Assembly (NCBI GenBank): GCA_035702985.1
Contig: DASSZD010000149.1
Span: 1-40,324, forward strand
Direction: 5' to 3'
Length of the DNA: 40,324 bases
From: JAKAXG01 sp035702985
GTDB lineage: Bacteria > Actinomycetota > Acidimicrobiia > Acidimicrobiales > Palsa-688
Shown: in pieces, positions 1 through 7,856 of the stretch
How the letters are laid out: each line of letters starts with the position of its first letter
Position numbering within the stretch: the stretch's first letter is position 1
The notes under the pieces: generated by a model
What the model saw: the letters and a program-made list of their open reading frames with translations, nothing else
Databases searched by the model: none
Told to the model about the DNA's origin: nothing
Program-made: the position numbers and the translations under genes

Positions 1-4
1 CCCG

Positions 5-688
5 ATGAGCATGCCGTTCTACGTGGCGCCCGAGCAGTTCATGAAGGACAAGGCGGACTTCGCCCGGAAGAACATCGCCCGGGGCCGCCCGCTGGTGGCC
101 GCCGTGTACGCCGACGGCATCCTGATCTGCGCCGAGAACCAGTCCAAGAGCCTGCACAAGGTGAGCGAGATCTACGACCGGATCGCCTTCGCCGGCGTGG
201 GCCGCTACAACGAGTTCGACTCCCTCCGGCGGGCCGGCGTCCAGCATGCCGACGTCAAGGGCTACCAGTTCAGCCGGGAGGACGTCGACGCCCGGTCCCT
301 GGCCAACCTGTACGCCCAGTACATGGGGAACGTGTTCACCCACGAGCTCAAGCCGCTGGAGGTGGAGATCCTGGTGGCCGAGGTCGGGGCCGAGCCGGGG
401 GCCGACCAGCTGTTCCACATCCTCTACGACGGTTCGGTGGTGGACGAGGACCGCTACACCGTCCTGGGCGGCGAGGCCGAGTCCATCTCGACCCGCCTGC
501 AGGAGGGCTTCACCACGGACTGGCCGCTCGACGAGATCGTCCGCCGGGCGGCCCGGGCCCTGTCCGGCGACCGCGAGCCGGTCGCCGCCGACCTGGAGGT
601 GGCCGTGCTGGCCCGGACCAATGGCCGGCGGGCGTTCCGCCGGCTGGACGACGCCGAGGTGGCCGCCGCCCTGGCCGGGGGTTCCTGA
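5..688 (+). CDS. prcA: 20S proteasome alpha subunit
   Basis: This is a 227-residue proteasome alpha subunit, which forms the outer rings of the actinobacterial 20S core and gates substrate entry for the Pup-proteasome system. The N-terminus (MSMPFYVAPEQFMKDKADFA) matches the PrcA opening, including the gating/H0 region. Downstream are the conserved segments AENQSKSLHKVSEIYDRIAF, NEFDSLRRAGVQ and YDGSVVDE, and the length is close to that of mycobacterial PrcA (about 248). The ATG is at base 5 in the context gATGA, so it may overlap the stop codon of an upstream prcB by four bases, but that gene lies outside the window. The pupylation genes pafA, pafB and pafC follow only after a 7 kb gap filled by acetate genes. 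Family assignment is firm; the upstream operon is inferred. Confidence 0.95.
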   Translation: MSMPFYVAPEQFMKDKADFARKNIARGRPLVAAVYADGILICAENQSKSLHKVSEIYDRIAFAGVGRYNEFDSLRRAGVQHADVKGYQFSREDVDARSLANLYAQYMGNVFTHELKPLEVEILVAEVGAEPGADQLFHILYDGSVVDEDRYTVLGGEAESISTRLQEGFTTDWPLDEIVRRAARALSGDREPVAADLEVAVLARTNGRRAFRRLDDAEVAAALAGGS

Positions 689-726
689 CCGGTCCCTGAC
701 CCCCGGGCCGGGACAGCCGGGCGGGG

Positions 727-2466
727 TCAGCGCCTGGCCCGTGCCGCCACCCGCCTGACGTCCTCGGGCAGGTGCAGGGTCAGCAGCTTGGCCATCACGT
801 CCGCCGGCAGGCGGGACGGTGTGAGCAGCGACACCACGATCATCGCCGCGAACGACAGCGGCACCGTCCATATGGCCGGCACCCCGAGCACCACCGCCGC
901 CCAGCCGTCGCGGCCGGCCCCGGCGAGCGATGCCACCACCGCGGCCGACGAGGCGCCCCCGCCCAGGGCCAGGCCGGTGAGCGCCCCCGGCCAGGTCAGG
1001 CGGGGCCACCAGATGCCCAGCACCAGCAGCGGGCAGAACGACGAGGCGGCCACCGCGAACGCCCACCCGACGAGCACGTTGATGGACGTGCCGGCCACGG
1101 CCAGCCCGGCCGCCGTCATGGCGGTGCCGGCGCCGACGGCGGACCAGCGGAACGCCCGGACCCCCCTCTTCATGATGTCGTGGGACAGGGCACCGGCCAT
1201 GGCTATGAGCAGGCCCGACGAGGTGGACAGGAAGGCGGCGAACGCCCCGCCGGCGGTCAGCGCCGACAGGATCCGCTCGGGGGCGCCGGCGGCGGCCAGG
1301 TGGGGGAGGGCCAGGACCACCGTGTCGGAGCGGCCGGAGAGGTACAGCCCGGGCGCCTCCAGCCGGCCCAGCAGGGCGAACACCGCCGGCCACACGTAGA
1401 AGCAGGAGAGCAGCAGGACCACGAAGGCGGTGGTGCGCCGGGCCGTCTGGCCGTCGGGGTTGGTGTAGAAGCGGACCAGGATGTGGGGCAGCCCCAGGGC
1501 GCCGAGGAACGTGGCCAGGATGACCCCGTAGGTGGCGGCCAGGGGATGCACCGACCGGCCGTTGAGCCGTACCAGGGGGGAGTTCCACTGGGACGCGCTG
1601 AGCAGGGGAGTGGACCGCACGGTGGGGCTGTGGGCGCCGGCCGGGAACCCCAGCGAGGTGCCGGCGGCCACCCGGTGCTCGCCGGGGCCGAGCAGCAGCG
1701 GGGCGGGGGTGGGGTTCGAGGAGGTGGCGTCGACCCGGCCCTGCAGGGTCACCTCGACGGGGGACGCCACCACGATGGTCTGGGCGGCGGGGAAGCGCAC
1801 CGTGGTGGCCCGGGCGAACACGGCGGGCGCCGGCCCGCTCACCTGGCTCAGCGGGGGGTGGTGGAAGAACGCCAGCAGGGCCACCGCCGGCAGGGCGATG
1901 GCGGTCATCTTCAGCCAGTACTGGAAGGACTGCACGAAGGTGATGCCCTTCATCCCCCCGCCGGCGATGGTGGAGGTGACGATGATCCCCAGCACCACCA
2001 CCCCCACCCAGTAGGGGCCCCCGAAGGCGACCTGCAGGGTCTCCCCGGCCCCCTCCATCTGGGGCAGCAGGTAGAAGGCGCAGATGAACAGCACCAGCAC
2101 CGTCGCCACCCGGCGCAGGAGGGGGGAGTCGAGGCGCCCCTCGGCGAAGTCGGGGATGGTGTAGGCCCCGAACCGGCGCAGCGGGGCCGCCACCGTGGCC
2201 AGCAGGACCAGGTAGCCGGCGGCGTAGCCCACCGCGTACCACAGTGCGCCCACCCCGTCTGCGAGGGCCAGGCCGGCGATACCGAGGAACGACGCCGCCG
2301 AGAGGTATTCGCCGGAGATGGCCGAGGCGTTGAGGACGGCCGGCACCTGGCGGGCGGCCACCAGGAAGTCCGCCGGGGTCCGCGACACCCGCACGCCGCG
2401 CGACCCCACCACCAGGGTGGCCAGGGCCACCACCACCACCCCGGCCACCGCCCCGTAGTCGTTCAC
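727..2466 (-). CDS. sodium:solute symporter, ActP-like (acetate/monocarboxylate)
   Basis: This 579-residue polytopic membrane protein belongs to the sodium/solute symporter (SSS) family and is closest in pattern to ActP-type cation/acetate symporters. Visible hallmarks are the N-terminal AISGEYLSAASFLGIAGLAL segment, GYAAGYLVLL, the TSTIAGGGMKGITFVQSFQY stretch and LGLPHILVRFYTNPDGQTAR. About 110 residues (roughly 200-315) between membrane segments form a long Pro/Ala/Ser-rich, probably extracytoplasmic loop. The start is GTG at 2466, ten bases after the stop of the small membrane-protein gene. It is the last gene of the kinase-regulator-DUF485-symporter operon, and acs and satP lie nearby. 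In Escherichia coli, acs, yjcH (DUF485) and actP form one operon, which supports acetate as substrate. Pyruvate or propionate are possible alternatives. Confidence 0.85.
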   Translation of the reverse strand: MNDYGAVAGVVVVALATLVVGSRGVRVSRTPADFLVAARQVPAVLNASAISGEYLSAASFLGIAGLALADGVGALWYAVGYAAGYLVLLATVAAPLRRFGAYTIPDFAEGRLDSPLLRRVATVLVLFICAFYLLPQMEGAGETLQVAFGGPYWVGVVVLGIIVTSTIAGGGMKGITFVQSFQYWLKMTAIALPAVALLAFFHHPPLSQVSGPAPAVFARATTVRFPAAQTIVVASPVEVTLQGRVDATSSNPTPAPLLLGPGEHRVAAGTSLGFPAGAHSPTVRSTPLLSASQWNSPLVRLNGRSVHPLAATYGVILATFLGALGLPHILVRFYTNPDGQTARRTTAFVVLLLSCFYVWPAVFALLGRLEAPGLYLSGRSDTVVLALPHLAAAGAPERILSALTAGGAFAAFLSTSSGLLIAMAGALSHDIMKRGVRAFRWSAVGAGTAMTAAGLAVAGTSINVLVGWAFAVAASSFCPLLVLGIWWPRLTWPGALTGLALGGGASSAAVVASLAGAGRDGWAAVVLGVPAIWTVPLSFAAMIVVSLLTPSRLPADVMAKLLTLHLPEDVRRVAARARR

Positions 2467-2476
2467 CGCCGGGCGC

Positions 2477-2932
2477 TCATTCGTCCCGGAGCAGGCCCAC
2501 GAAGCGCTCCTCGGTGCGGCGGGCCCGGCGCACGTACACGAAGGCCAGGAGCACCAGGGGCGGGTAGATGCCGAACCCGAGGATGACGATCGACAGCGGC
2601 AGCGGCCCGACGGTCATCCGGCCCAGGCCCGGGAGCAGCACCGACAGCAGGGGATAGGTGGCGACCACGGCGGCCGCCGGTAGCAGAACACCCAGGGTCA
2701 CGCCCAGCTGGGCCCGCATGAGGGAGTGCAGCAGCGTCTCCCCGTAGCTGTCGGGATGGTACAGATCGTCGGGAACCGGCAGCGAACGGGCGCTGATCGG
2801 GTGTCGGGCGGTGGTGCGGACGGCCACCCGGCGGGCCGGGCCGGGCCGGGCGCCGGGCGCCGTGGCCCCGGCTCCTGCGGTGGCGCCGGCTCCTGCGGTG
2901 GCGCCGGCCGGCGCCGGGACGGGATCGGTCAC
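2477..2932 (-). CDS. small membrane protein, DUF485/YjcH-like symporter partner
   Basis: This 151-residue protein has an N-terminal Ala/Gly/Pro-rich tail with a six-residue tandem repeat (GATAGA), a soluble segment HPISARSLPVPDDLYHPDSY, and two hydrophobic helices (about residues 77-95 and 107-128) ending in a basic/acidic tail. The arrangement resembles the DUF485 proteins encoded beside ActP symporters, although similarity is modest. The GTG start at 2932 overlaps the TGA stop of the response regulator by four bases (GTGA), which fixes the start and indicates translational coupling. A longer upstream reading of this frame only shadows the regulator gene. Role inferred from position: accessory or stability partner of the symporter encoded next. 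Confidence 0.7.
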   Translation of the reverse strand: MTDPVPAPAGATAGAGATAGAGATAPGARPGPARRVAVRTTARHPISARSLPVPDDLYHPDSYGETLLHSLMRAQLGVTLGVLLPAAAVVATYPLLSVLLPGLGRMTVGPLPLSIVILGFGIYPPLVLLAFVYVRRARRTEERFVGLLRDE

Positions 2933-3675
2933 CGCACCCCCCGGGCGTGGCGGATCAGGCGTTCCCGCAGTTCCCGCACGTGACGGCGGCTGACCGGCAG
3001 CTCGGTGCCGGGCGGTACCTGCACGAACATCTGGGCACCGTCGGTGCGCATCTCCCGCACCGCCCTCAGGCACACCAGGTACTGGCGGTGGATACGGGCG
3101 AAGCCCTCCGGCACCCAGGCCTCCTCCAGCCGGCCCAGCGACAGGCGGACCAGCAGCGAACGCCCGTCGAAGGTGTGCAGCCGCACGTAGTCGCCGGCCG
3201 ACTCCACCCATGCCACCTCGGAGCGGTTGACCAGGACCGTCCGCCCGGAGGCGTCGACGGGGACCACGTCGAGTGACTCGCCGCCGCCGGACGTGGTGTC
3301 GCGGCCCGGGCCGAGCGTGTTGATCCGCTTCAGCACGTGTTGGAGCCGCTGCTGGTCGAGGGGTTTGAGCAGGTAGCCGACCGCCCCCACGTCGAAGGCC
3401 TCCAGGGCGTGCTCCTCGTGGGCGGTCACGAACACCAGCGCCGGCGGTTCGGAGAACTGGGCCAGCACGCTGGCCAGCTCCATCCCGCCCAGGCCGGGCA
3501 TGGCGATGTCGAGGACCACCACGTCGAACGAACGGTCCCGGAGCTGGCGCAGCGCCTCGGTGGCGTTGCGCACGGCCACCACCTCGCCCACCAGTCCCGA
3601 GGCCCGCAGCAGGTAGTCCAGCTCGTCGAGGGCCGGCAGCTCGTCGTCGACGGCCAGTGCCGACAGCAGGGTCAC
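2929..3675 (-). CDS. LytTR-family response regulator
   Basis: This 248-residue two-component regulator has a receiver domain (about 1-120) and a C-terminal LytTR DNA-binding domain (about 145-245). In the receiver I see the acidic pair D10-D11, the phosphoacceptor D56 in VVVLDIAMPG, T84 and K104 in YLLKP. The LytTR part carries VAWVESAGDYVRLHT, a basic SRRHVRELRERL segment and GFARIHRQYLV. Start is GTG at 3675 with a good Shine-Dalgarno (GGAGG, about eight bases upstream) just after the kinase stop codon. Members of this family bind tandem direct repeats spaced two helical turns apart, and such repeats occur at 4931-4981. It probably controls satP-acs and its own operon in response to a carboxylate signal; that part is inference. 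Confidence 0.92.
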   Translation of the reverse strand: MTLLSALAVDDELPALDELDYLLRASGLVGEVVAVRNATEALRQLRDRSFDVVVLDIAMPGLGGMELASVLAQFSEPPALVFVTAHEEHALEAFDVGAVGYLLKPLDQQRLQHVLKRINTLGPGRDTTSGGGESLDVVPVDASGRTVLVNRSEVAWVESAGDYVRLHTFDGRSLLVRLSLGRLEEAWVPEGFARIHRQYLVCLRAVREMRTDGAQMFVQVPPGTELPVSRRHVRELRERLIRHARGVR

Positions 3676-3688
3676 CGGTCCGGCCTCC

Positions 3689-4903
3689 TCATCCCACCCG
3701 GGTGCCGGCGGCGAAGTGGAACTTGGGCACGCTGAACGTCACCTTGGTGCCGGCCCCGGGGGCCGTCTCCACCAGCAGGCCGTGGTTGTCCCCGAAGGTG
3801 GCCCGCAGCCGCTCGTCCACGTTGCGCAGGCCCACCGAGGCGGTGGTGCCGGACAGGGCCCGCTCCAGCCGGCGGGGTTCCGCCCCGGCCCCGTCGTCCT
3901 CCACCGTGATGCAGGCGTCGGAGTCGGCGTCGCTGATGTCTATCCTCAGATGACCGTGCCCGGCCGGTTCCAGGCCGTGGCGGATGGCGTTCTCCACCAC
4001 GGGTTGGAGCACCAGGGACGGGAGCCGCACGCTGAGCACCTCCGGGGCCACCCTCAACGTGACGTCCATGCGGTCGCCGAAGCGGGCCCGTTCCAGGTCC
4101 AGGTAGATGTCCACCAGGCGGAGCTCCTCGGCCAGGGTGGTGTACTGGGCGTGGCTGGCGAAGCTGTAGCGGGTGAACTCGGCGAACGACACCAGCAGCT
4201 CCCGGGCCCGGTCCGGGTCGGAGCGCACGAACGACTCGATGGCGGTCAGGGCGTTGTAGATGAAATGGGGGGAGATCTGGGCCCGCAGGAACCGCAGCTC
4301 GGCCTGCACCGCCCGCTGGCGGGACCGGTCGAGCTCGGCCAGTTCGAGCTGGGTGGACACGAACTGTGCCACCTCCCCGCACAGCCGCATCAGCCCGGCC
4401 GACGCCGACGGGCCCAGGGCGACCAGGGCGCCCACCACCCGGCCCTCCACGTGCAGAGGGGCGATGACCCCCGCCGACAGGGCGCAGGCGGCCCGGTCGC
4501 AGCGCAGGTCCGCCCCGGACAGGAGCGACGGCCGCCCCGACGCCAGAGCCGTCTCGACGGGCCGGCGCAGCAGCCGGCGGTGCTCCTCGTCGACCCCCTC
4601 GGACGTGATGATCCCGGTGGAGTCGGCGACCACCACGCCGTCCGTGCCGAGCAACGAACGCAGCGGCCCGAGGGCCCGGTGCATGGCGTCGGCGGTGAGT
4701 CCGGCCCGGATGTGGGGGGCGGCCAGGTTGGCGGTGTGCAGCGCCTCGTAGGTCATGCGCTGGCCGGGGGTGACCAGCCGGCGGTCCGAGCGGCGGGCGT
4801 ACAGGGCGACCGCGACCAGGCTCCCGACCACCCCCGCCAGCGCCACCCACAGGACCTCTCGCACCAGGCCTACCCCCACGGTTATCCCGGGGGAGTGTGT
4901 CAC
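3689..4903 (-). CDS. LytS/YehU-type sensor histidine kinase
   Basis: This 404-residue membrane-bound kinase partners the LytTR regulator encoded 13 bases downstream. It has one N-terminal transmembrane helix (about 14-36), a GAF-like sensor region (about 55-185) with a Cys-containing ADLRCDRAAC loop, and a His_kinase module with the phosphoacceptor H213 in AQISPHFIYNAL. The ATPase part shows the N-box VVENAIRHGL and a glycine box SVGLRNVDERL. It lacks the multiple 5TM helices of classical LytS, so it may sense a soluble or cytoplasmic ligand through the GAF domain. The start is taken as GTG 4903; internal GTG codons near 4879 and 4864 are alternatives. In E. coli, the related BtsS and YpdA kinases control pyruvate uptake, so a carboxylate ligand is plausible. 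Confidence 0.9.
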   Translation of the reverse strand: MTHSPGITVGVGLVREVLWVALAGVVGSLVAVALYARRSDRRLVTPGQRMTYEALHTANLAAPHIRAGLTADAMHRALGPLRSLLGTDGVVVADSTGIITSEGVDEEHRRLLRRPVETALASGRPSLLSGADLRCDRAACALSAGVIAPLHVEGRVVGALVALGPSASAGLMRLCGEVAQFVSTQLELAELDRSRQRAVQAELRFLRAQISPHFIYNALTAIESFVRSDPDRARELLVSFAEFTRYSFASHAQYTTLAEELRLVDIYLDLERARFGDRMDVTLRVAPEVLSVRLPSLVLQPVVENAIRHGLEPAGHGHLRIDISDADSDACITVEDDGAGAEPRRLERALSGTTASVGLRNVDERLRATFGDNHGLLVETAPGAGTKVTFSVPKFHFAAGTRVG

Positions 4904-4930
4904 ACCCGGGTCGAAAGTTCAGGAACCGGG

Positions 4931-4981
4931 CCGTTCGGCGACGCGGGGAGACCGTTCGTCGCAAACTCCCGACCGTTCAGC
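4931..4981. promoter_or_regulatory. three 21-bp-spaced direct repeats, predicted LytTR operator
   Basis: CCGTTCGGC begins at 4931, CCGTTCGTC at 4952 and CCGTTCAGC at 4973, so the repeats are exactly 21 bp apart, on one face of the helix. The middle copy equals the core bound by the LytTR regulator AlgR of Pseudomonas (CCGTTCGTC). The repeats lie in the divergent region between the kinase operon (start 4903) and satP (start 5095). They are predicted to be the target of the LytTR regulator encoded at 2929-3675. Binding itself is inference. Confidence 0.7.
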
Positions 4982-5094
4982 GACGAAAGACCAAATGGGG
5001 GGGCCCGGGACCCCGGCAGGGCTCAAACTCCATCCGAGCGGCACGGGACCGCCCCGGCCGCCGAACAGAAAACGACACTCACGGGGGTGAGCAA

Positions 5095-5763
5095 GTGTCC
5101 ACAGACATCGGCAGCGAGCTACGGGGGACGACTTCTCCTGTCAACATGCACATCAAGGATGTGCCTCCGCCGGCCGACCCGGCCCCGCTCGGTCTGGCCG
5201 CCTTCGCCCTGACCACGTTCCTCCTGTCGGCCAAGAACGCCAACTGGACCCACGGGACCGACGCCTGGCTGGGCTACGCCTTCGCCTACGGCGGCCTGTG
5301 CCAGCTGCTGGCCGGCATGTGGGAGTTCCGCAACCGCAACGTGTTCGGGGCCACCGCCTTCTCGACATACGGTGGATTCTGGATCGGTCTGGGCCTCTAC
5401 GCCGAGCTGGTGGCGCCCACCGCCAAGAACGCCACCCAGGTCGCCAACGACGAGGCGTGGATCCTCCTGGCGTTCCTCATCTTCAACACGTACATGCTGC
5501 TGTGGAGCATGAGCGTCAACATGGCCGTGTTCGGGGTGTTCCTCACCCTCGAGCTCACGGAGCTGATCCTGGTCATCGGGAACTTCCAGACCAGCAGCAA
5601 CATCATCAAGGCTGGCGGGGTCATCGGCGTCATCACCGCCGCCGTGGCCTGGTACACCTCGGCCGCCGGCGTGATCAACGGGATGCACGGCCGGCCGGTA
5701 CTGTTTGTGGGCGGGCCGATGATCCCGGCGGCCTCGGACACCACCATGGGGGAACGCGTATGA
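5095..5763 (+). CDS. satP: acetate transporter of the GPR1/FUN34/YaaH family
   Basis: This 222-residue six-helix membrane protein transports acetate (and succinate in E. coli SatP). The family signature N-P-x-P-L-G-L appears as DPAPLGL at residues 28-34, followed by AAFALTTFLLSAKNA and later GLCQLLAGMWEFRNRNVFGA, STYGGFWIGLGL and NTYMLLWS, all typical of the family. I chose GTG 5095 because a purine-rich GGGGG tract sits seven bases upstream; ATG 5146 is a weaker alternative that would begin very close to the signature. The stop overlaps the acs start (ATGA), so the two genes are translationally coupled. Its promoter region contains the triple LytTR-type repeat. Confidence 0.9.
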   Translation: MSTDIGSELRGTTSPVNMHIKDVPPPADPAPLGLAAFALTTFLLSAKNANWTHGTDAWLGYAFAYGGLCQLLAGMWEFRNRNVFGATAFSTYGGFWIGLGLYAELVAPTAKNATQVANDEAWILLAFLIFNTYMLLWSMSVNMAVFGVFLTLELTELILVIGNFQTSSNIIKAGGVIGVITAAVAWYTSAAGVINGMHGRPVLFVGGPMIPAASDTTMGERV

Positions 5764-7730
5764 CGGACGCTTCGCAGGATCTGTCGGCCCTTCTGCGGGA
5801 GAACCGGCGGTTCGAGCCCTCACCGGAGTTCGCGGCGGCGGCGGTGGCCCAGCCGGAGATCTACGACCGGGCGGACGCCGATCCCGTCGGTTTCTGGGAA
5901 GAGCAGGCCCGGCGCCTGAGCTGGGCCGAGCCGTGGACCACGGCGCTGGAGTGGGACCTGCCCTTCTCCAAGTGGTTCGTGGGCGGCAAGCTCAACGTCG
6001 CCTACAACTGCGTGGACCGCCACGTGGAGGCCGGCCTCGGCGAGCGGGTGGCGTTCCACTGGGAGGGGGAGCCGGGGGACACCCGGACCATCACCTACCG
6101 GGACCTGCACCAGATGGTGTGCCGGGCGGCCAACGCCCTGACCGAGCTCGGCGTGGAGACCGGCACCAAGGTGGCCATCTACATGCCGATGATCCCCGAG
6201 ACGGTGGTGGCCATGCTGGCCTGCGCCAGGCTCGGCGCCCCCCACACGGTGGTCTTCGGCGGGTTCTCGGCCGACGCCCTGAGGGACCGCATCATCGACT
6301 GCGACGCCCGTTTCGTCATCACGGCCGACGGCGGCTACCGGCGGGGGGCGGCCAGCGCCCTCAAGCCGGCCGTCGACGACGCCGTGAAGGGCTGTCCCGG
6401 GGTGGAGAAGGTGCTGGTGGTGCGCCGCACCGGCCAGGACGTGGAGTGGAACGAGGGCCGGGACGTGTGGTGGCACGACGTGGTCGACCGCCAGGCCGAC
6501 ACCCACGAGTGCCAGGCGTTCGACTCGGAGCACCCTCTGTACATCATGTACACGAGCGGTACCACGGCCAAGCCGAAGGGCATCCTGCACACCTCGGGCG
6601 GCTACCTGACCCACACCTCGGCCACCCACCGGTTGGTGTTCGACCTGAAGCCGGAGTCCGACGTGTTCTGGACGGCGGCGGACATCGGCTGGGTGACCGG
6701 TCACAGCTACATCGTGTACGGGCCGCTGGCCAACGCCACGACCTCGGTCATGTACGAGGGCACCCCCGACACGCCGGGCCGCGACCGCTGGTGGCAGATC
6801 GTGGAGCGCTACAAGGTCAACATCCTCTACACCGCGCCCACCACCATCCGCACGTTCATGAAGTGGGGGGAGGATCTGCCCGCCGGCCACGACCTGTCCT
6901 CACTGAGGCTGCTCGGATCGGTCGGTGAGCCCATCAACCCCGAGGCGTGGATCTGGTACCGCACCCACATCGGGGGCGGCCGGTGCCCGGTCGTCGACAC
7001 CTGGTGGCAGACCGAGACGGGCGGGATCATGGTCTCGCCCCTGCCCGGCATCACCGCCACCAAGCCCGGTGCGGCCATGCGGCCCCTGCCGGGTATCGCC
7101 GCCGACGTGGTCCACAACGACGGCACCTCGGTCGGCAACGGCGAGGGCGGCTTCCTGGTGATCAAGGAGCCGTGGCCGGGCATGCTGCGCGGCATCTGGG
7201 GCGACGACCAGCGTTACAAGGACACGTACTGGTCCCGCTTCCAGGGGATGTACTTCGCCGGGGACGGGGCCAAGCGTGACGACGACGGCGACATATGGCT
7301 CCTGGGCCGGGTCGACGACGTCATGAACGTGTCCGGGCACCGCATCTCCACCACCGAGGTGGAGCACGCCCTGGTCGGCCACCCCTCGGTGGCCGAGGCG
7401 GCGGTGGTCGGGGCGTCGGATCCGACCACCGGTCAGGCCATCGTGGCCTTCGTCACGGTCAAGGGGGCGGCAACCGACGACGGCGAGCAGCTGGTCGCCG
7501 ACCTGCGCAACCACGTGGCCCGGGAGATCGGCCCGATCGCCAAGCCCCGCCAGATCATGCTGACCCCGGAGCTGCCGAAGACCCGGAGCGGCAAGATCAT
7601 GCGCCGGCTGCTGCGCGACGTGGCCGAACAGCGCGCCCTGGGCGACGTGACCACCCTCCTCGACCCCACCGTGGTCAACGCCATCCGGGACCGCATGGTC
7701 CCCGGGGCGGAGGAGAAGGAGCAGGCCTAG
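5760..7730 (+). CDS. acs: acetyl-CoA synthetase (AMP-forming)
   Basis: This 656-residue enzyme activates acetate with ATP to acetyl-AMP and then to acetyl-CoA in the cytoplasm. Full length for Acs (about 650). It shows the P-loop-like motif YTSGTTAKPKG (from about residue 263), the aromatic DTWWQTETGG motif, GRVDDVMNVSGHRISTTEVE, and the C-terminal TRSGKIMRRLLRD with the catalytic lysine near residue 612, which in other bacteria is switched off by acetylation. The ATG overlaps the satP stop by four bases, which settles the start. It completes an uptake-activation pair with SatP and the symporter. No acyl-CoA-specificity change is obvious; propionate could be a side substrate. Confidence 0.96.
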   Translation: MTDASQDLSALLRENRRFEPSPEFAAAAVAQPEIYDRADADPVGFWEEQARRLSWAEPWTTALEWDLPFSKWFVGGKLNVAYNCVDRHVEAGLGERVAFHWEGEPGDTRTITYRDLHQMVCRAANALTELGVETGTKVAIYMPMIPETVVAMLACARLGAPHTVVFGGFSADALRDRIIDCDARFVITADGGYRRGAASALKPAVDDAVKGCPGVEKVLVVRRTGQDVEWNEGRDVWWHDVVDRQADTHECQAFDSEHPLYIMYTSGTTAKPKGILHTSGGYLTHTSATHRLVFDLKPESDVFWTAADIGWVTGHSYIVYGPLANATTSVMYEGTPDTPGRDRWWQIVERYKVNILYTAPTTIRTFMKWGEDLPAGHDLSSLRLLGSVGEPINPEAWIWYRTHIGGGRCPVVDTWWQTETGGIMVSPLPGITATKPGAAMRPLPGIAADVVHNDGTSVGNGEGGFLVIKEPWPGMLRGIWGDDQRYKDTYWSRFQGMYFAGDGAKRDDDGDIWLLGRVDDVMNVSGHRISTTEVEHALVGHPSVAEAAVVGASDPTTGQAIVAFVTVKGAATDDGEQLVADLRNHVAREIGPIAKPRQIMLTPELPKTRSGKIMRRLLRDVAEQRALGDVTTLLDPTVVNAIRDRMVPGAEEKEQA

Positions 7731-7763
7731 AGCCTGCTGCAGCCCGCCACTCGTGAGCGGGGG

Positions 7764-7797
7764 GAACCCGGAGCGGCCCACGGACCGCCCCGGGTTC
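7764..7797 (+). terminator. hairpin after acs
   Basis: GAACCCGG-a-GCGG (7764-7776) pairs with CCGC-c-CCGGGTTC (7785-7797) around an eight-base loop, with only a short pyrimidine tail (tctctcc). It separates acs from pafA, which has its own -10 box, so termination here is plausible. Confidence 0.6.
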
Positions 7798-7841
7798 TCT
7801 CCGGCGGGCAAAGCCCGACGCGAATCCGGCCCGGGCGGCGC

Positions 7842-7847
7842 TAGCGT
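7842..7847 (+). promoter_or_regulatory. -10 box (TAGCGT) of leaderless pafA
   Basis: TAGCGT ends nine bases before the pafA ATG, so transcription would begin at or next to the start codon. No -35 consensus is visible and there is no clear Shine-Dalgarno. Confidence 0.5.
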
Positions 7848-7856
7848 CGCAGACAT

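Noticed and set aside
2932..3211. N-terminal extension of the DUF485-like gene
   Set aside because: It would overlap the coding sequence of the response regulator in another frame; the GTGA overlap start is preferred.
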